64,000 nt of DNA from a virus: the IMG/VR virus record IMGVR_UViG_3300042516_003452, positions 1 to 64,000 of that record; one strand, written 5' to 3'. The notes under the pieces are model-generated. The model made no database searches. It worked only from the letters and a program-made list of their open reading frames with translations, and was not told the origin of the DNA. Position numbers and translations under genes: made by a program. Below are positions 31,780 to 40,019 of the stretch, in pieces (the first letter of the stretch is position 1; the number at the start of each line of letters is the position of its first letter).

Positions 31780-33526
31780 AACTCATCTCCTTTTGTAGAG
31801 CTTCTAAGGTGCGATACAGATATGGAGTTAAATCCAATCTTGGATCCGCAGCCATCGGTAGATCCGGTGCCTGCGGGTGGGGAGTTTGCATCATTCCCCC
31901 CACAAGGCGAGCGAACTGAGAGTATGCACCCTGTAATTCGTTCACCATCCTGAACGGGAACCCCGAGAGCATCGAGGCCCGTTCCTCATCCGTCTTAGAC
32001 GGGAAGAGGTATTTCAGTGCTTCAATGCTATCAACACCTAACTCTTGCAAATTTCTTACAACAATTGAGTTGTTGAGCACGTCTTGGGTTGAATCCTCAT
32101 AAACAGGACCTAACCAACGCCACTGAACGGTGACATCACCATCAGGAATGAGACCAGTAACCCCAGGTGGAATCATCTGGGTCTCAATTAACGCCATCAT
32201 AAGCTTTTTGAGCTGGTCGTTATAAGCCTGAAGAGCTTCCTGATAACCTTGCTCAGCTTCTGGTGGTGCACCAGGAGGCAGAGGTACTGGCTTCTCAATA
32301 CCAGCAGCCGCTGCAAGTGTGGACCGGAAGAGTTGTTCTTCTTGATAAATAATCAGCTCAAGGCACCTACAGATGCCGTGGGTATAAATGGCATTTGCTT
32401 TTTTCTTAGATGTCGCAGCGACCCGCCCAAATAAGGATTTGTATTCAGTTGCAGTAACACCAGCAGAAATCGACAGCTCATCCACACCGCCAAGAGCAGT
32501 ACGAATTTCTTCGCGGTACTGGCGGGCAAAAGCATTTTGGTCACCTGTAATTGCATCAGGGACGATGTAACCAACACGGTCGTTTGGTTCCAGGTTTGCA
32601 ATAACGCGTGGAACACGAAGCTGACCATCAACACCACGGCTGACGGGATCAGCCTTAAACATCGACCGACTCATCGGCGATGGACTTGCAAAACCGGAGT
32701 TCGCTGCAATGGATGGCCGCTGGACCATACCATCGCCACCGGACTCAATTAGGTCAGTCTTGGGCCTGGAGGACAGCAGTGTTGGGTTGCCAAAGAATGT
32801 GATGTTCTTGCGAATGGTTCGCATTAAGTCATCATGGGTGACGATGTGATTCGCCATGGAATCAAACTCACCGACACCCTCAGACGAGAACCCTTGCGGA
32901 TTATTGAGAATCTCAACGCAAGGAATGAAGCCCAGGGAATTCTTGAGTTGTTTGGTATTTCCAGTTATGGAATACGTCGGCATGTCGAACGTCAGTTCGG
33001 ACTCCGAATGGGTTTCTTCAATTTCGTTCGCTTTAATCGATAGACGGATATAACGCTTAGCGCCAGGGTTATAAGTGGTTTGATTACCGGTCAGATTGGT
33101 AGTATTGATTTGATCACCAAAACCGTTACCTCTCTTGACCTTGTAACTGTAGATGATCACCACTTCATCCAGCTCACCATCAACGTTGTAGTACGCACGA
33201 TACTCGTGTTGACGGAAATAGTAGAGGCGGTAGTTGGATTTAGTTGGCCGGATGTAGAAAAGCCCCTGGCCATCACAAAGGAAATATTCCCAGATGGAGT
33301 CCAAGCGTGTATCCATCTTGTTGTACTTCAGTACACGGTCGACAAAGTCTTTGCGCTGTGCACCAAAGTTATCTTGGGCCGGGAAGAACTCAACACCCTG
33401 ACGAATACCAAAAAGCTTCATCTGGGCGATGTGAGCCGCCACAATGCCAGTATCAACAACGATGTTGCTATCTTTATCGAGATAGGCGTTGATGATTTCC
33501 TGAAGTCTGGCTTTGGCGTCGGCCAT
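31235..33526 (-). CDS. Portal protein
   Basis: A 763-aa protein in the right place, between TerL and the capsid gene, with mixed alpha/beta sequence and portal-like segments (KMDTRLDSIWEYFLCDGQG, then YRLYYFRQHEYRAYY, and the helical LKKLMMALIETQMIPPGVTG). Residues beyond ~582 are disordered, rich in Ser, Gly, Pro and Gln, and overlap the scaffold-like gene by 545 nt. The core length fits portals; the tail is unusually long. Confidence 0.7.
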   Translation of the reverse strand: MADAKARLQEIINAYLDKDSNIVVDTGIVAAHIAQMKLFGIRQGVEFFPAQDNFGAQRKDFVDRVLKYNKMDTRLDSIWEYFLCDGQGLFYIRPTKSNYRLYYFRQHEYRAYYNVDGELDEVVIIYSYKVKRGNGFGDQINTTNLTGNQTTYNPGAKRYIRLSIKANEIEETHSESELTFDMPTYSITGNTKQLKNSLGFIPCVEILNNPQGFSSEGVGEFDSMANHIVTHDDLMRTIRKNITFFGNPTLLSSRPKTDLIESGGDGMVQRPSIAANSGFASPSPMSRSMFKADPVSRGVDGQLRVPRVIANLEPNDRVGYIVPDAITGDQNAFARQYREEIRTALGGVDELSISAGVTATEYKSLFGRVAATSKKKANAIYTHGICRCLELIIYQEEQLFRSTLAAAAGIEKPVPLPPGAPPEAEQGYQEALQAYNDQLKKLMMALIETQMIPPGVTGLIPDGDVTVQWRWLGPVYEDSTQDVLNNSIVVRNLQELGVDSIEALKYLFPSKTDEERASMLSGFPFRMVNELQGAYSQFARLVGGMMQTPHPQAPDLPMAADPRLDLTPYLYRTLEALQKEMSYAGRYRPIDPTDEPDSGSGGSQQLRGGSTQQLPSSSGPASGSSGVSSGYQLPPSRPAGGPQLPIRPYSVRPPIPVGSPDEQSMGIGVQQGGEPAEQSSSIPVPGSTLSNDSVQSSQLRPGQRPAYATIGSADLASQPDILAQLFPNFLQSLLGAGVGNAGVESGKPVRGKRVRPGSTRNPK

Positions 33527-33561
33527 TAACTATTTCCCCTTTCTTTTAATGGTAGCAGTTT

Positions 33562-34032
33562 TCAAGAAACAATCTTGTTCTGGAAACCTGCAGGAACTTG
33601 ACCAAACTGAGGCCCCATAAACATCTGGGCATTATCAACAAACATACCTGCGTTACCCATTGACTGCATGCCTCCCATAGCCATGGGAAGCTGTGGACCT
33701 GTACGACGAAGGAAGATTTCCTTCTCATTTGGATTATCAGTTCCCATCCCTTTGTTATAAATTTTCTGCTGACGGTTTTGCTGTTTATGGGCTTCACGAT
33801 TAATCTGTAATCCTTCGCCACCCATGAAATTGCCACCAGCAACACCAGAGCGAGGATCGTGAAGAATAAAACGATCGCGATCTTGGTCTTGACGGAATGG
33901 GCTGTAATCAGGATTTTGAAAATACCCAGGGCCAGGTTGAACGTTTAACTGTGCAGGATTAAAACGCACGGCCGCAGCAGGAATTTGACCTGGCGCACCT
34001 GGTACGTTTTGTTCTCCGTAATAACGAATCAT
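33562..34032 (-). CDS. Unknown 156-aa virion-region protein
   Basis: Rich in Gly, Pro, Gln and Met (PQLPMAMGGMQSMGNAGMFVDNAQMFMGPQFG), with a charged middle (NKGMGTDNPNEKEIFLRR). Disordered overall, lying between TerL and portal genes. No family recognised. Confidence 0.65.
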   Translation of the reverse strand: MIRYYGEQNVPGAPGQIPAAAVRFNPAQLNVQPGPGYFQNPDYSPFRQDQDRDRFILHDPRSGVAGGNFMGGEGLQINREAHKQQNRQQKIYNKGMGTDNPNEKEIFLRRTGPQLPMAMGGMQSMGNAGMFVDNAQMFMGPQFGQVPAGFQNKIVS

Positions 34033-34073
34033 CTTTGGCTCACTGCAATCTTTCTATTTTACTGCGGTATCCT

Positions 34074-34292
34074 TTAACGCTTTTGTTTTGGTGCGGTCGA
34101 GAATTTACCTGGTGGCCTACGAGTCGCCATATAGTCAGATGGCTTTAATGGAGAAGGAACACGAGAGGAAGTGACTCGTCCCATCGTCTCAAATGGTTTC
34201 GTCGATATTTCCTGTTCTTGATCAGCAGGCATCATGATCATGATAGGAGCCGAATCAAATCCAGTACCAAAATAACGCCCTGCTAATTCCAT
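34074..34292 (-). CDS. Small basic 72-aa protein
   Basis: Contains DSAPIMIMMPADQEQ and a basic Pro-rich tail (KPSDYMATRRPPGKFSTAPKQKR). Unknown; disordered virion-associated proteins with the same motif style occur throughout this block. Confidence 0.55.
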   Translation of the reverse strand: MELAGRYFGTGFDSAPIMIMMPADQEQEISTKPFETMGRVTSSRVPSPLKPSDYMATRRPPGKFSTAPKQKR

Positions 34293-34316
34293 GCCTACTT
34301 CCTTGATCTTCTTATT

Positions 34317-34499
34317 TTAATCTTCTATAACTTCGTAGCCAGAGGGATCGTTTACCTTAGAGAGGACAATGCCTTCACCACGTACGTCCCAGTTAAGGAG
34401 ATCGCCTTCTAACCAGCCAAGGTCTTCGATTACTTCGTCTGGCAGGACGATAAACTGATCTCCGTTCTCGTCTTCTTGTACTTCAACGACGTAGGTCAT
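34317..34499 (-). CDS. AbrB/MazE-like swapped-hairpin protein
   Basis: A 60-aa acidic protein. FIVLPDEVIEDLGWLEGDLLNWDVRGEGIVLSKV fits the AbrB/SpoVT swapped-hairpin fold of transition regulators and antitoxins (..LP..v...LGw..GD.l......g..l). No toxin lies nearby; the upstream partner is a membrane coiled-coil protein with 4-nt overlap. It may act as a transcription factor or structural adaptor. Confidence 0.65.
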   Translation of the reverse strand: MTYVVEVQEDENGDQFIVLPDEVIEDLGWLEGDLLNWDVRGEGIVLSKVNDPSGYEVIED

Positions 34500-34789
34500 T
34501 TGGACAAAATCTTTTCCATTAGCTTATCAAGCTTATTATTTATTTCGCGAAAATTATTGTGCATTTCTTGGATCTCTCTTAGGAAGTCAACCTTAAGAAC
34601 GTATTCCATCGGCATGCGATTAATTTGGTCTTCCAAAAGATCAATCCTGCGTTTTTGAGATCCGATGTAATCAAAGGCCTGCTGGACACGTTCCTGCTGC
34701 CTATCAAGTATTTTATTCGCTGCCCAGGAACCGCCTGTAACAGCAGATACAATGGCGGTTAAACCAATGGCTATGTATTCCGGACCCAC
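34496..34789 (-). CDS. Membrane-anchored coiled-coil protein
   Basis: A 97-aa protein. One transmembrane segment lies near residues 5-24 (YIAIGLTAIVSAVTGGSWAA), followed by a heptad-like coiled coil (ERVQQAFDYIGSQKRRIDLLEDQI, then FREINNKLDKLMEKILS). A holin or spanin-like role, or a membrane-tethered virion protein, is possible. It ends in an ATGA overlap with the AbrB-like gene. Confidence 0.65.
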   Translation of the reverse strand: MGPEYIAIGLTAIVSAVTGGSWAANKILDRQQERVQQAFDYIGSQKRRIDLLEDQINRMPMEYVLKVDFLREIQEMHNNFREINNKLDKLMEKILSK

Positions 34790-34821
34790 GAATCTGAATT
34801 ACTTTTCTTTTAATTCTAAAA

Positions 34822-36348
34822 TCAGTAATCAATTTGGAGCTGACCTTTTCTTGCCAGGCCGGTCACCAACCAAACCAAAGCATCAACGCAGTCGTCATGA
34901 CTGCTGACACCAAAGTTAGTCAGTTCTTCAAACATAGCCGTGAAGTTGCGGAACCGATTAAAAATGATCTTGCGGTCCTCGAACATTCCCATGATTCCAC
35001 GGAAACGTGCCAATTTATCGGAACGGAAACCTTTGACCGGATGCCAGATCAAGTTGTAAAGACTCTCGTTGTTTAAACAGACACGCTTAAAGTCAGCTTC
35101 TAAGGATGCCTGGTACTGGACTGCCTCACTCCAGATGTCACATGTTGAGTAAGTCGGGAAGTAATTGCCATTGTCGTCCTTACCAAGGATTGACCAGTCG
35201 TTGAGAAGTTCCTTAAGGGCATCCAATTTTTCCAGGTTGCCCATGACACGCAAGCGGCGGTAATCAATGATGTGTACTTGGTCTCCGATCCTCCCTCCCA
35301 GTACCATCACCGTGTAGTCATTCTTTTCTTTCGTACCCGCCGACAGGTCCACACCCACACCAAGCGCGTCAAATTCCGTAGCGATTTCCGCCTTAACAAT
35401 CAGCTCTGGTGCCAGGGACAGCTCATTCTGTCTGACAATCTGATTCATGTACTGGAACGAGAAGGCAATCGGTGCCTGCCTTTTCTTTTCCCGCAGGTAG
35501 TCAAGAGACCACATCTCCGGCCAGTAAGACTTTTCTTCCCCAGTCTTGGGATCGTTCAAGATGGCGGAAAGAACAATCTGCATCCAGTTGTTCTGCGGAT
35601 TGAAAGTCGTGGAATGAATGTCGTCATGCCGGAAGCGAGTTCCCAGGCAAATGGCACGACCGCCTTCAAACATGGTTGGTGCGATCACCGCGTTCCAGTT
35701 GTCCTGCATCTGCTTACGGATATCAGGGTTGGAGATGTCCGCTGCAGACTTGATGGCGTCATCGATGATCACCAGGTGTGAACGCTTGGAGGTCACCGAA
35801 CCTTTTAGACCAGCAGCGCAGAGTGTGAATTGTTCTTCACCAGTGGTGTCAATGCCTGCAAATTTGTGATCAATGGACCAGTACTCATTACTAGTAACGT
35901 TTTTGAGAAGGCGTACGGTAGGGAAGACTTCTTGATACCGCTTGCTTTCAATGATTCGTTTAATGGTTGCAGACTTGGAGCGTGCAATATCAACCGTGTA
36001 CGACAAGTAAAGAATTTGAAGTGGCTTCTTGGCCATGGTGTGTACACCAATAGCCCATGCAGTAAATAGACCAAGGATCGTGCTTTTAGCAGAACCCCGT
36101 GGTGCAAGAAGGTCAATGTTTGGACCAGCAATCTTCAATAGGCAGCTGCTGTCCTCTTGGGTAACAAAGTGCCGGTGCCACTCTTTGTGGTGTTCAGCCG
36201 GAGGTTTGTCAGCTACGTAGTCGCAAAAGAAACCAAAGTCATCCCTGGCTTGTTGAAGAGTTTCCAGGTTCTTTGGTGGACGGATCTGTTGCCTACGTGC
36301 AGCAGCTCGTGCGTTACGTCGGTATGCGAGATGCTGGTATGCAGGCAC
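34822..36348 (-). CDS. terL: Terminase large subunit
   Basis: A 508-aa protein. Walker A is at 82-90 (APRGSAKST), Walker B at 192-197 (LVIIDD), and the coupling region follows with ICLGTRFRHDDIH. The C-terminal nuclease half has GVGVDLSAG and DDCVDALVWL, giving the acidic metal-binding residues. It packages DNA into procapsids through the portal (33526). TerS is probably 36737. Good evidence for a tailed-phage packaging module. Confidence 0.95.
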   Translation of the reverse strand: MPAYQHLAYRRNARAAARRQQIRPPKNLETLQQARDDFGFFCDYVADKPPAEHHKEWHRHFVTQEDSSCLLKIAGPNIDLLAPRGSAKSTILGLFTAWAIGVHTMAKKPLQILYLSYTVDIARSKSATIKRIIESKRYQEVFPTVRLLKNVTSNEYWSIDHKFAGIDTTGEEQFTLCAAGLKGSVTSKRSHLVIIDDAIKSAADISNPDIRKQMQDNWNAVIAPTMFEGGRAICLGTRFRHDDIHSTTFNPQNNWMQIVLSAILNDPKTGEEKSYWPEMWSLDYLREKKRQAPIAFSFQYMNQIVRQNELSLAPELIVKAEIATEFDALGVGVDLSAGTKEKNDYTVMVLGGRIGDQVHIIDYRRLRVMGNLEKLDALKELLNDWSILGKDDNGNYFPTYSTCDIWSEAVQYQASLEADFKRVCLNNESLYNLIWHPVKGFRSDKLARFRGIMGMFEDRKIIFNRFRNFTAMFEELTNFGVSSHDDCVDALVWLVTGLARKGQLQIDY

Positions 36349-36381
36349 AATAATTGGTATTCACTATCAATGAATACTAAC

Positions 36382-36456
36382 CTACTTCTTTTTCTTTTGT
36401 TCTTGATATTTACGCGCTTTGTCGAGAGCCGCTTTGCGCTTGTCTTTGTCCGACAT
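36382..36456 (-). CDS. Possible 24-aa basic peptide
   Basis: MSDKDKRKAALDKARKY...KKKK preceded by GGGAG 5 nt upstream. It begins inside the previous gene's end and ends 34 nt before terL. Too short for certainty. Confidence 0.35.
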   Translation of the reverse strand: MSDKDKRKAALDKARKYQEQKKKK

Positions 36457-36718
36457 TTCGCTCCCGTCCTTGTTCTTCTCGCCCTTTTCCTTGAAGTGGG
36501 CGAGGAGTTGAGGTGGCATCTTGCTTTTGGACATCAGACCGGTTATTGCGAAGGGCGTTTAGAACTTCTGCTCCTTGCTGCGACTCTCCACCAATTGGTG
36601 CGCCTTGAAGTTGACGAGAACCAGAAAGACGATTCTTTTGCAGCTGCTGAACAATATTGATCATGCCGCCGGCAAGTCGTGCATCTGGCGCTGATTGTGC
36701 TTGGGGTGAAGGGTTCAT
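36410..36718 (-). CDS. Unknown 102-aa Gln/Arg-rich protein
   Basis: MNPSPQAQSAPDARLAGGMINIVQQLQKN, then GRQ/Q-rich repeats and RPLQGKGREEQGRERNVGQRQAQ. Strongly disordered. It lies between putative TerS and TerL. Confidence 0.55.
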   Translation of the reverse strand: MNPSPQAQSAPDARLAGGMINIVQQLQKNRLSGSRQLQGAPIGGESQQGAEVLNALRNNRSDVQKQDATSTPRPLQGKGREEQGRERNVGQRQAQSGSRQSA

Positions 36719-36736
36719 TACCTAATTTAATTCAGC

Positions 36737-37273
36737 TTAACTTTCTTCAAATTGCATTTTAGCCCACACACTCATTGATGCCTCTTCCAGTGGAAGCTCA
36801 ATTGGGTCATCCTTAAAAATGGCCATCAATTCACGAATGGCACGGTCTGCACCAGCCATCAGCAAACCTTTACGATCACGGCTACCAGTGGCCGCCTCAA
36901 CCTGTGCAATCGTCCCACGAAGTTCTTTTTGCATGCCGGCAATGCGTGCTACGCCAGCATCCCGTTTAACAACACCGTTATCAACGTCATCCCTTAACTT
37001 ACGAATATCCTCTTGCATCTCCTCAATTTCATAGAGGAGTTTCTTGCGGTGATCAGGCTTTGGATAGTGGGACTTAACCCACTGCTCACATGGAATGATG
37101 CTACCTCTGTAACCAAGGAACCTGGCGTAAAGGTAACATTCAATTACTGAGAAATTATCAGCAGCAAATTGCGTGAACGATTCCTGCTCAGCGGATGTTA
37201 AGTTATCGACCCATTGGTCAAATAACTCAATATCGATAAGCTCGTTGGGCCTGGTTGTAGTCGCGGGCTTCAT
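36737..37273 (-). CDS. Putative terminase small subunit
   Basis: From ATG 37273 the product is 178 aa; an upstream ATG at 37396 would add 41 basic residues but deepen the overlap with the next upstream gene. Helical segments (NFSVIECYLYARFLGYRGS, then RKLLYEIEEMQEDIRKLRDDVDN) fit a TerS-type DNA-binding and coiled-coil layout, and it lies one gene before terL. No motif proves it. Confidence 0.5.
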   Translation of the reverse strand: MKPATTTRPNELIDIELFDQWVDNLTSAEQESFTQFAADNFSVIECYLYARFLGYRGSIIPCEQWVKSHYPKPDHRKKLLYEIEEMQEDIRKLRDDVDNGVVKRDAGVARIAGMQKELRGTIAQVEAATGSRDRKGLLMAGADRAIRELMAIFKDDPIELPLEEASMSVWAKMQFEES

Positions 37274-37484
37274 CACCCTGCTTGAACTGCTGCGCTTGTT
37301 CAGCAGAGGTTCTTTGTTCTGTGGCACCTTTACCAATCGTCTCACGTTCTTGTGTGCCGGCTTCTTCCATTTTTTTCTTGGAGAAACCGTAAGCAACCTC
37401 AGCTGCCTGTTTGTACTTATCTAGGTCAAACCAGTCATCAACATCTGTTTGACCAGCTGGTACGCTAGGGAGACTTGAAGTCAT
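37227..37484 (-). CDS. Unknown 85-aa charged protein
   Basis: A helical protein rich in Glu, Lys and Gln (FSKKKMEEAGTQERETIG, then AEQAQQFKQGDEARDYNQAQRAYRY). It overlaps the downstream gene. Its start resembles that of the 54-aa neighbour (MTTSSSPTDYFDISK versus VDDWFDLDKYK), hinting at a shared N-terminal motif. Confidence 0.55.
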   Translation of the reverse strand: MTSSLPSVPAGQTDVDDWFDLDKYKQAAEVAYGFSKKKMEEAGTQERETIGKGATEQRTSAEQAQQFKQGDEARDYNQAQRAYRY

Positions 37485-37501
37485 TGTTAAGTATACCTAA
37501 A

Positions 37502-37666
37502 TCAGAAGTTGCTCATCACGTTGGCGATACCAGCGGCAAACTGATCGCGGCGACCTTCCAATGACTCTTGACGCTTTTGGCGACCTTTGGAAGCCTCAAG
37601 CTTATCAAGCAGTTGCTGGAACTTGCTGATATCAAAATAATCGGTAGGAGAACTAGAGGTGGTCAT
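37502..37666 (-). CDS. Unknown 54-aa helical protein
   Basis: MTTSSSPTDYFDISKFQQLLDKLEASKG, then basic residues and QFAAGIANVMSNF. It lies 35 nt after the 258-aa gene and 17 nt before the 85-aa gene. The D-(Y/W)-F-D-(I/L)-x-K opening is shared with the neighbour. Confidence 0.55.
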   Translation of the reverse strand: MTTSSSPTDYFDISKFQQLLDKLEASKGRQKRQESLEGRRDQFAAGIANVMSNF

Positions 37667-37701
37667 TGTTTTCCGTTACTAATGTCCTTATTCTAAGAGT
37701 A

Positions 37702-38478
37702 TTAACCGAAGGCAGCGTTAATCAAATTGTACATGTTGCCAGCGAGTTGCATGCCGCCGATCTGCTTGTCGGCTTCACCACGGACGCGGATGCCTTCAAC
37801 GTTGTACTTACCAGTGGTCTCGGCTACATCGCGCTGAGCTTGTGCTTCGATACCAGCCACCCTCTCAAGACCTGCGTTAATGATGGGCTGCAGATCAAGC
37901 TTGCCTTTGACTTCGATGTTGGCTACTGCTTGGCGCCACTCGGATTCTTTATCTGCACCGTACTTGACTCCTTCCAGAGAACGCGCAGAACTAATATCAG
38001 TTCCTTTCAGCTCGTTGTCGGAGATGTACTTATCTGCTTCGCTACGAAGGCGAGCAGCTTCTGTAGTGGCACCAGCGCCGATAGTGGCTACTTGAACATC
38101 GTAGCCACCAACGATATTGGCCAGGCTTTCTTGAGCGGCTTGAATCCGCTCAAAATAACCACCGCCGCCTAAATCTTCTGCTGCATCCCCTCCACTCTTG
38201 TCAATGTTTTTATCTTTATTTTTATCTTTATCTTTATCTTTATCTTTGCCTTTGACTTTGCCTCCACTATCTCCTTTAACTTTATTTATGACACCAATTT
38301 TATCTTTAAAGTAATCCTTGGCATTTGGACCAAATTTTACATCGTCTTCTTTTTTGACATATTTGACAACAGCTTTTACTGGTTTATCCGGAAATCTGGA
38401 CTCAAACTTTTTAACTTCTTTGGCACTAACTTTTGAGCCAAAACTTTTTAACAGTTGAGTGGGTTTTTTTTTGGCCAT
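37702..38478 (-). CDS. Lys-rich linker virion protein
   Basis: A 258-aa protein. The N-terminus is basic (KKKPTQLLKSFGSKVSAKEVKKFESRF). The middle is a KDKDKDKDK repeat and Gly linker. The C-terminal ~150 residues are helical (YFERIQAAQESLANIVGGYD..., EAARLRSEADKYI). Likely an internal or tail-linked structural protein. Confidence 0.65.
   Translation of the reverse strand: MAKKKPTQLLKSFGSKVSAKEVKKFESRFPDKPVKAVVKYVKKEDDVKFGPNAKDYFKDKIGVINKVKGDSGGKVKGKDKDKDKDKNKDKNIDKSGGDAAEDLGGGGYFERIQAAQESLANIVGGYDVQVATIGAGATTEAARLRSEADKYISDNELKGTDISSARSLEGVKYGADKESEWRQAVANIEVKGKLDLQPIINAGLERVAGIEAQAQRDVAETTGKYNVEGIRVRGEADKQIGGMQLAGNMYNLINAAFG
38207..38256 (-). repeat. Hexanucleotide repeat coding for KDKDKD
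   Basis: About seven copies of a TTTATC/TTTATT unit on the + strand, coding Lys-Asp repeats on the - strand. A short simple-sequence expansion that could vary in length. Confidence 0.75.
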
Positions 38479-38481
38479 GAT

Positions 38482-39060
38482 TTAAACACTCCACATGTAA
38501 TCGTTGGTATAAACACCGGATTCGGTACGGCGCGGTGCGCCAAACATATATGAAAGCATCTCTTGCTGTGGTGTCATCACTTTACCTTGAGCCATCAGAT
38601 TTTGTTTTAAGAAATCACCAAAAGCTCCTGAGCCACGAATACCCGCTTTTTCAGCGCGTTTTGCCATGTTCTGATATTCGTCTTCAGTGAAGGTCAGTCC
38701 TGCATTTGTGTAGATCTGATCTGCTGTGTCCCAGCCGCTGCTGGTTAAATCAACCGGTTTTTTAAGACTTCGCCTCAAGCCTTTTGAATATGCCTTTTCA
38801 TTCGGATACATATCCGCCATCATGCGGTAGAAATCCTCTCCCGCACCACGGTCACCACTTTGGACGTATTGACGAAACTGCGCCTTATCAGCTTTCTTCT
38901 TCCACTTAGGAACATCAAGCATTGAAAGGCCGTAGCCTCCAAGTGCCGACATCGTTGGAGAGGGCTGGAAGCCGGGACCTGCCGTTGCTTTGCCGAGTAG
39001 GTTACCAAATAAGGAACCACCAGCACTTACGGCCATACCTCCAAGTATCGCTGGTAACAT
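38482..39060 (-). CDS. Unknown 192-aa virion-region protein
   Basis: The N-terminus is hydrophobic and Gly-rich (MLPAILGGMAVSAGGSLFGNLLGKATAG), followed by a charged region and MSYMFG...DYMWSV. No family. The glycine-rich start recalls the other putative membrane-active virion proteins of this block. Confidence 0.65.
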   Translation of the reverse strand: MLPAILGGMAVSAGGSLFGNLLGKATAGPGFQPSPTMSALGGYGLSMLDVPKWKKKADKAQFRQYVQSGDRGAGEDFYRMMADMYPNEKAYSKGLRRSLKKPVDLTSSGWDTADQIYTNAGLTFTEDEYQNMAKRAEKAGIRGSGAFGDFLKQNLMAQGKVMTPQQEMLSYMFGAPRRTESGVYTNDYMWSV

Positions 39061-39103
39061 GTGACCTTATAACTTCTATCTTTTTATTTTAACGCCTATG
39101 ACT

Positions 39104-39526
39104 TTAAACGATAAAGGCAGAGTACTTACCAGCAAGACCTGGGTTTAGTAAAGTGTCACGCACTTGTCCACGACGATACTCAGGATTTAGTTTGATACGA
39201 GCTTCATCAATGGGCGCTTTACGCTGCAAAAAGTAATCGTAATTACGATCAAACAGGCTGCGACCAGTGTTGGCGTCAAACATGGCCATGGTGGCATCTT
39301 GCGCATTCTGCGCAGACTGAGCAGCTTGTGCTTGGCCAAAACCACCAATAAAAGAGTTGATGCCAGCAGAAGCCATCATGCCTCCTGGCCCACCAAGAAA
39401 CTTGCTGAAGTCACTAAGACCACCGCCCGCTGCTGCAGGTGCTGCTGATGCAGGGCTAAAAGAAAGACCTGGCGCCGGAATGAAAGAGCCCGGTTCAGCG
39501 TATTGCTGCCAACCAAACATACTCAT
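39104..39526 (-). CDS. Virion-region protein with GWQQYA motif (copy 1)
   Basis: A 140-aa protein starting MSMFGWQQYAEPGSFIPAPG. It continues with a Gly/Ala-rich region (GGPGGMMASAGINSFIGGFGQAQAAQ) and a helical end. The GWQQYAxxGS(F/Y)IPA start is shared with the next gene. Confidence 0.65.
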   Translation of the reverse strand: MSMFGWQQYAEPGSFIPAPGLSFSPASAAPAAAGGGLSDFSKFLGGPGGMMASAGINSFIGGFGQAQAAQSAQNAQDATMAMFDANTGRSLFDRNYDYFLQRKAPIDEARIKLNPEYRRGQVRDTLLNPGLAGKYSAFIV

Positions 39527-39536
39527 GGTTTTACTC

Positions 39537-40019
39537 CTACAAGTTGATGTACTGACGGGTTACGTAGGAAGGAGCACCTGCATTCTCACGCAGTACACCT
39601 AACTGGTCACCAAAGAAGCGATACTTTTCAGCCATCGCACGTTGGAATTCTTTTGGAGCGTCAAGCAGACTCTTGAAGACGTTGGCCTCCATGCCAAGAC
39701 GCTGATTCTCACGGGCTACATCCTTGAAGTAAGGCCCAAGCACGTCCAGTTGTTCTTGTAGTCTTCCGGGGGAACTTTCTTCTTGGCGAAAAAGATCAGC
39801 AAGAACAGCTAAGCCACCATATTCATCTCCGACCAACTCACGAATCTTGCGAGCCCTTTCCTCATCGAAGTAGGAACCCGCAAGACCGGGAGGCATTGTA
39901 TTCCTCGAAGCTCCAGCAGGTGCACCGGTTACCGGAGGAGTTGCTGGGATGTAAGAACCAGCAGGAGCATATTGCTGCCAACCGGAACCTAATTGAAACT
40001 GTTTAGGTGCCATGATCAA
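39537..40019 (-). CDS. Virion-region protein with GWQQYA motif (copy 2)
   Basis: A 160-aa protein with GWQQYAPAGSYIPA near residue 13, followed by a Pro/Gly linker and a helical C-terminal domain (DEERARKIRELVGDEYG, then AEKYRFFGDQLGVL). Its start overlaps the stop codon of the 302-aa gene. Paired with 39104 by the shared motif. Confidence 0.65.
   Translation of the reverse strand: MIMAPKQFQLGSGWQQYAPAGSYIPATPPVTGAPAGASRNTMPPGLAGSYFDEERARKIRELVGDEYGGLAVLADLFRQEESSPGRLQEQLDVLGPYFKDVARENQRLGMEANVFKSLLDAPKEFQRAMAEKYRFFGDQLGVLRENAGAPSYVTRQYINL

Noticed and set aside
31378-31953. 191-aa + strand frame opposite portal/scaffold
   Set aside because: Arg/Leu-rich shadow of GC-rich antisense DNA, no ribosome site, no neighbours on that strand.
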